A stretch of 64,000 nt of DNA from JBBDWJ01 sp963824095. Lineage in GTDB: Bacteria; Acidobacteriota; Terriglobia; Bryobacterales; UBA6623. This document shows positions 60,786 through 64,000 of this stretch, in pieces (position 1 is the first letter of the stretch; every line of letters starts with the position of its first letter). The position numbers and the translations under genes are program-made. Where the stretch lies: positions 142,060 through 206,059 of the forward strand of contig CAWGNS010000001.1 of assembly GCA_963824095.1 (NCBI GenBank). Direction: 5' to 3'. The notes below the pieces were generated by a model, which saw only the letters and a list, made by a program, of their open reading frames with translations, ran no database searches and was not told the DNA's origin.

Positions 60786-61768
60786 CAGCCACCGAACTGC
60801 CCTTGAAATACGCTGATGTATCACGGCTTACGGTTTTCGCTCGGGGATGTCGGCACCCCTCTCCTCGGAGAGCCGGCAGCGGTCGGAGCCACTGGCCCGT
60901 TGCGGCCCCGAGATCGGCGCCCTGTCACCGAACTCCACGAACTCCAAGGCTTACAGCGTCTATTACATCTACGACACCGACGACAACCCGCAAGGCTGGG
61001 GAGGGACCGACCGCGGCGGCTACACGCGCCCCAGCGTGCGGGCCATCGACTACAAAACAGGCGAAGTCCGCTGGGCGCACGAATGGGAAGGCGCGACCCG
61101 CACGGGCGTGTTGAGCAACGCCGGGCAACCTGGTTTTCGGCTGGCGACAGCTTTGACAATGCGGCGACAGCTTTGACAATTTCGCAGCGCTCAACGCTAC
61201 CACACCGGAGCGCATCGGCCAGCCAATCGCGATAGTCTCCGCCGAAGTAGCCGGGGCAACGGCCCCTCGCCGCCAGCCCGCGGGCTACCGAGAATCACAG
61301 GTGTGTCTGACTGCGGCCGGCGGCTCGGCAGGGCAACAGAATACAAAGGTGCTTTTGCGGACTCGGACGATGCCTTGGCGCGGTCTCCGTAATTTTTTTT
61401 AGGGGTTTGCTTCGCTGGGCGCTGAACGTAGTAGGAACCTGGGGGACCTCTTGCCGGGACAATCGGTTACATTGCCTCTTCCAGTCCCCCTGGAGAGTGG
61501 CTCTAATGGCCTGGAAACAGGGCCCTTCGGAGGCTTGGAACTGAATCTTACCGGAGATTACGGCGGGCCTGGGGTCGTATCTCCTTCTTTGTTCAACCCT
61601 TGGGTCCGACTAGGGCTATCACTCGATGGTTCGCGATTCGGTTTCGGGCGACAATCCAGGTACAAGCTAGGACCCGGAGAACCGCTGAAGCCTACCCTGC
61701 CGTAGACGTAAGCGTCCCGGGGGCAGAATCAGAGCCCAGGAAAACGAAAGGATCGACAGAAAACCAAA
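60786..61768. other. Largely non-coding stretch with a PQQ-dehydrogenase remnant
   Basis: Apart from the remnant at 60931-61126 and an 18-bp direct repeat (GGCGACAGCTTTGACAAT near 61142-61178), nothing is recognised. A TTG-started frame at 61451-61705 has no family and is not called. Confidence 0.5.
60931..61126 (+). pseudogene. Remnant of a PQQ-dependent dehydrogenase
   Basis: AYSVYYIYDTDDNPQGWGGT, DRGGYTRPSVRAIDYKTGEV and RWAHEWEGATRTGVLSNAG match the late propeller blades of quinoprotein glucose/alcohol dehydrogenases. There is no start region or downstream part. Confidence 0.75.
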
Positions 61769-62308
61769 ATGACCATAGTACTCATCCTTCTGGCCGTAGT
61801 AGGCAGTGTCGCCGCCGTGCTGGGGATGGAACTGGTCCGGCTGTTTGGCCGGGCGCCGAAGGCGCAGGACCTGCCGCAATTGGCCGCGGAGTTTTCCGGC
61901 CGTGACAAGTACGGCCCGGTCGAGAGGCTCTTCGACAGCGCCGATACGCGCTTTTTGCGTACCCGAACCGGCAACTCGGGCGAACTCGAGAAGAAGCTGC
62001 TGCGTTCGCGCCGGCGGGTGATGCGGTCGTACCTGCGGGTGTTGCGGCGAGACTTCGAGCAGGCCTGGAACGTTGGCCGCTTTCTGGCTCCATTCAGTGA
62101 TGATCCGAATTTCGGCGTCACGCTGGTGACCCAACTGGTGACGTTCTACCGCTTGTATGCCTGCGTCGAGGTCCGGATGCTGGCGCAGACCTACCAGCCG
62201 GGCGTCGAGCTGACCGAACTGCTCAATGCCTTGCGGCAGGCCCGCCGCATCGCGCTGACGACGCTGACCTCGGTCGAGCAGATGGCGATCCAGCCTTCGG
62301 CCGCATAA
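61769..62308 (+). CDS. Membrane-anchored protein of unknown function
   Basis: The 179-residue product has one N-terminal membrane helix (IVLILLAVVGSVAAVLGMEL) and then a cytoplasmic, mostly helical, Arg/Leu-rich region (GELEKKLLRSRRRVMRSYLR, VLRRDFEQAWNVGRFLAPFS, QLVTFYRLYACVEVRMLAQT). Codon use fits the genome and the frame is intact, so it is a real gene. No family was recognised. ATG 61769 lies after GAAAGGATCGACAG. Neighbours give no functional hint. Confidence 0.7.
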   Translation: MTIVLILLAVVGSVAAVLGMELVRLFGRAPKAQDLPQLAAEFSGRDKYGPVERLFDSADTRFLRTRTGNSGELEKKLLRSRRRVMRSYLRVLRRDFEQAWNVGRFLAPFSDDPNFGVTLVTQLVTFYRLYACVEVRMLAQTYQPGVELTELLNALRQARRIALTTLTSVEQMAIQPSAA

Positions 62309-62370
62309 CGGCCCGCGCCTAACTAAAGGCCGAGCCGGCCCAAAGCCGCACCCCTGGTGTGCAGCGGCCG

Positions 62371-62395
62371 CGTCGCGATTGGTTGCGACGTGGCC
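62371..62395 (-). repeat. Diverged NGAA-hairpin repeat, copy G
   Basis: Minus strand GGGCCACGTCGCAACCAATC then GCGACGCGGC; the stem has one mismatch and the 3' half (GGTTCACGCCACGGG) is not conserved. Confidence 0.6.
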
Positions 62396-63327
62396 CAAAG
62401 CCTTCTAGGCCACGCCGAAGAGGCGATGCGCCTGCAGGGAGACAGCCTGGTAAGTCGGCCGACCTCTCGAAGGCCGGGCCAGGCACCCCAACAACAATCC
62501 ATACGAATAGGATTTGATGGCTGCCGCCGCGGTCCGCCAACGGCCCGGCACGTGGTTGATCCGGCGGCGGAGCAAGGACGTCGACCAGGACGTCGATGCT
62601 GCCGGCCGGAGGCCCGCGCCACACGATGGCGGCAACAGCCGCGGGGTCGTACCATGCCGCCCCCCAAGGAAACGGCAAGCGGCCAACCCAACAAACTGAG
62701 CGCGGGCGGAAACCCGCGGGCCCTTCTGAGACGCTGCCCGTTTACCTCGTAGACGGGGTCTTCGAGCCCCTGGATCTCGCCGGTGCACGGCCCCCCTGTC
62801 GTGAATTGCGGCGATCTGCGTTCCAGTACGAAAACGAGGTCTGCTGCTTCGATCGTCCCGGGACGGTTTACGCGGTCATGCGGCGTCTCTCCGACCAGCG
62901 CCGCCTGCACGGCTCCTCATGAACCGCGTCGCCGGCGCGTCACGGCTGCCTGGAATGGCCGGGGGCGGGCTCAGGCAAGCGCCGCGAGTGGGCGGCCCTT
63001 TCGCTCGCGATGGGCGGCTTGCCTCGATTCAATAGTTGAACGGTTGGGGGTTATCAGCCAGCAGCAGCAGCACTTGATGGTGCCCAGACCCTGCTTGGCG
63101 CGGCGCTATGCCGGAACGGCGGCGGGCTCCAGATGGTCCCGGATAACTATCAGACCACTTACTTGTAGCGCTAGTAGGCCATCTGTCCATACACCGAGGG
63201 ACACTTAGAATGGGAAGGCCCCGGCTGCGGCACCGCACTAGGTCAAATTTACCTACCTGTCTAAGAATTTACCGGTTTAGCCGGGGGTGGGGGAGGACCC
63301 CAGCGCGGGTGCCTGGACGGGATGGCC

Positions 63328-63454
63328 CGCCAATCGCCCGAATCGAGGCGTTGGCGATTGGAAGCCCGAAAGATGGCCAGGGGCGTGCAAAAGCAGCAGG
63401 TGGTGAAACTCGAAAGAGTCCTGTGGCGAAACCCGGCAACACCTCCTCTGGGTT
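63328..63454 (+). ncRNA. Possible structured RNA ahead of a small unknown gene
   Basis: Stem CGCCAATCGCC/GGCGTTGGCG (63328-63338 with 63347-63356), hairpin ACTC-GAAA-GAGT (63408-63419) enclosed by AGGTG/CACCT (63398-63402 with 63440-63444), and AACCC (63430-63434) able to pair with GGGTT (63450-63454), which would make a pseudoknot. It matches no RNA family that I recognise. The small gene starts 210 bp downstream. Confidence 0.3.
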
Positions 63455-63664
63455 GGTAACGCGGCGCCGGAAGGAGTGAGGGCATCTAAGGTTCCCAGGG
63501 CATCGAGCTTCATGCTAAAGTTTTGGTACGACCTGGCCGCCCCCGTAGGAGGGCTGCTGCAAGGCCCCGCAAGTCCGGTACGAAAGTGCAGTCTGACTGG
63601 GACTAAACTTCGACGGACCGGAACCGCCAAAAGGTCCCCCCATTTGGAGGAAGGGAGTCGCCCG

Positions 63665-63928
63665 ATGATGCAGATCAGCTGGAGTGGTAAGCGAGTCAAG
63701 ACGAGCCAGGACCGTCCCCCGGTCCCGGTTGGCTCGGATTGGTCGGCTTGGCTCGACGGTAGCGAGAATAGCGCCATGACGATCGGGTGCGGCCCGACCG
63801 AAGTCGAGGCGGTCGAGGACCTTCTGGGTCAACTGTTCAACCAGGTGGCGCTGGCCAACGCGCTGCAATCGCGAGCGGGCCGGCAGCAGGCGACGGCGTT
63901 CCCGGTCGCGGCCGGGCGTTCGACATAA
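63665..63928 (+). CDS. Small protein of unknown function
   Basis: The 87-residue product reads MMQISWSGKRVKTSQDRPPV, then SDWSAWLDGSENSAMTIGCG, PTEVEAVEDLLGQLFNQVAL and a tail of Ala/Gln/Arg. The middle looks like a helix in an alpha/beta fold. Start ATG 63665 (or 63668) follows an AGGGAG site; an open frame continues upstream to 63476 without support. No family recognised. Confidence 0.5.
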   Translation: MMQISWSGKRVKTSQDRPPVPVGSDWSAWLDGSENSAMTIGCGPTEVEAVEDLLGQLFNQVALANALQSRAGRQQATAFPVAAGRST

Positions 63929-64000
63929 AAGCCTACGCCGCGCACGCGGGCCATCGGCCTGCCTGAACCGAGCGCCCCGCCCGAGCGCAGGGAAATGAGC

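Larger units (their letters stand above)
62309..63664. other. 1.4-kb non-coding region with repeats and a structured segment
   Basis: No protein gene is supported. Contents: diverged hairpin repeat G (62371-62395), a GCCGGCCGGAGGCCCGCGCC segment (about 62598-62617) shared with 17160-17179, and a strongly base-pairable region at 63320-63460. Confidence 0.5.

Noticed and set aside
61451..61705. 84-codon TTG-started open frame
   Set aside because: No family, no ribosome site and atypical composition; not enough to call a gene.

Overview
The window is high-GC chromosomal DNA that looks like an acidobacterium of the Solibacter/Bryobacter type. The reasons are a PadR plus 'acidobacterial duplicated orphan permease' (ADOP) pair and fragments of another ADOP, an XrtA-type exosortase exopolysaccharide locus, secreted Tat-dependent sugar enzymes, DUF1080 and PQQ-propeller proteins, and long spacers full of dispersed palindromic repeats. 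This assignment is inferred from gene content; no rRNA or tRNA gene was seen.

1-19.3 kb is a flagellar locus in two divergent arms. The minus arm reads outward flgF, flgG, flgA, flgH, flgI, flgJ (rod-binding domain only), flgM, flgN, flgK (cut by the window edge). The plus arm reads fliK, flgD (short), flgE, fliN, fliO, fliP, fliQ, fliR, flhB. Two sigma-54-like sites lie in the shared intergenic region. flgG carries a one-base insertion. Unusually, most flagellar genes are separated by 100-480 bp spacers holding repeats.

19.6-30.6 kb holds single genes: a Tat-exported sugar-phosphate isomerase-like protein, an RRM RNA-binding protein, a GntR/FCD regulator with a histone-like tail, a PQQ-propeller protein, a DUF1080 protein, a CHRD protein, a PhnB/VOC protein, miaA and a DUF1003 protein.

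30.7-41.3 kb is the exopolysaccharide/exosortase locus. The minus arm is chain-length determinant, ExeA-like ATPase, CpsD-like kinase; the plus arm is outer-membrane barrel, sugar transferase, exosortase, EpsI. Together they should initiate, polymerise, set the length of and export a polysaccharide; EpsI and the exosortase link this to surface-protein sorting.

41.7-55.4 kb contains a DAC-like (DACNV) sensor protein, an alpha/beta hydrolase, a secreted ankyrin/CxxCH/toroid fusion, a MOSC protein abutting an ADOP fragment, PadR-ADOP, a DUF481 barrel, DUF3597, a GH29 fucosidase and a SnoaL-like protein.

55.4-64 kb is a mobile and decaying zone: a REP-associated tyrosine transposase (RAYT) element with inverted ends and a solo copy of its right end, an IS3-family element with a -1 frameshift signal and two tandem right ends, an HD-domain gene broken by a 10-bp duplication, a truncated CPBP-like gene, a secreted kinase-like protein, a PQQ-dehydrogenase remnant and two small unknown proteins, one preceded by a possibly structured RNA.

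The most distinctive feature across the window is a set of dispersed repeat families. The best is a ~57-bp repeat with six good copies whose 8-bp stem changes by compensatory substitutions around an NGAA loop.
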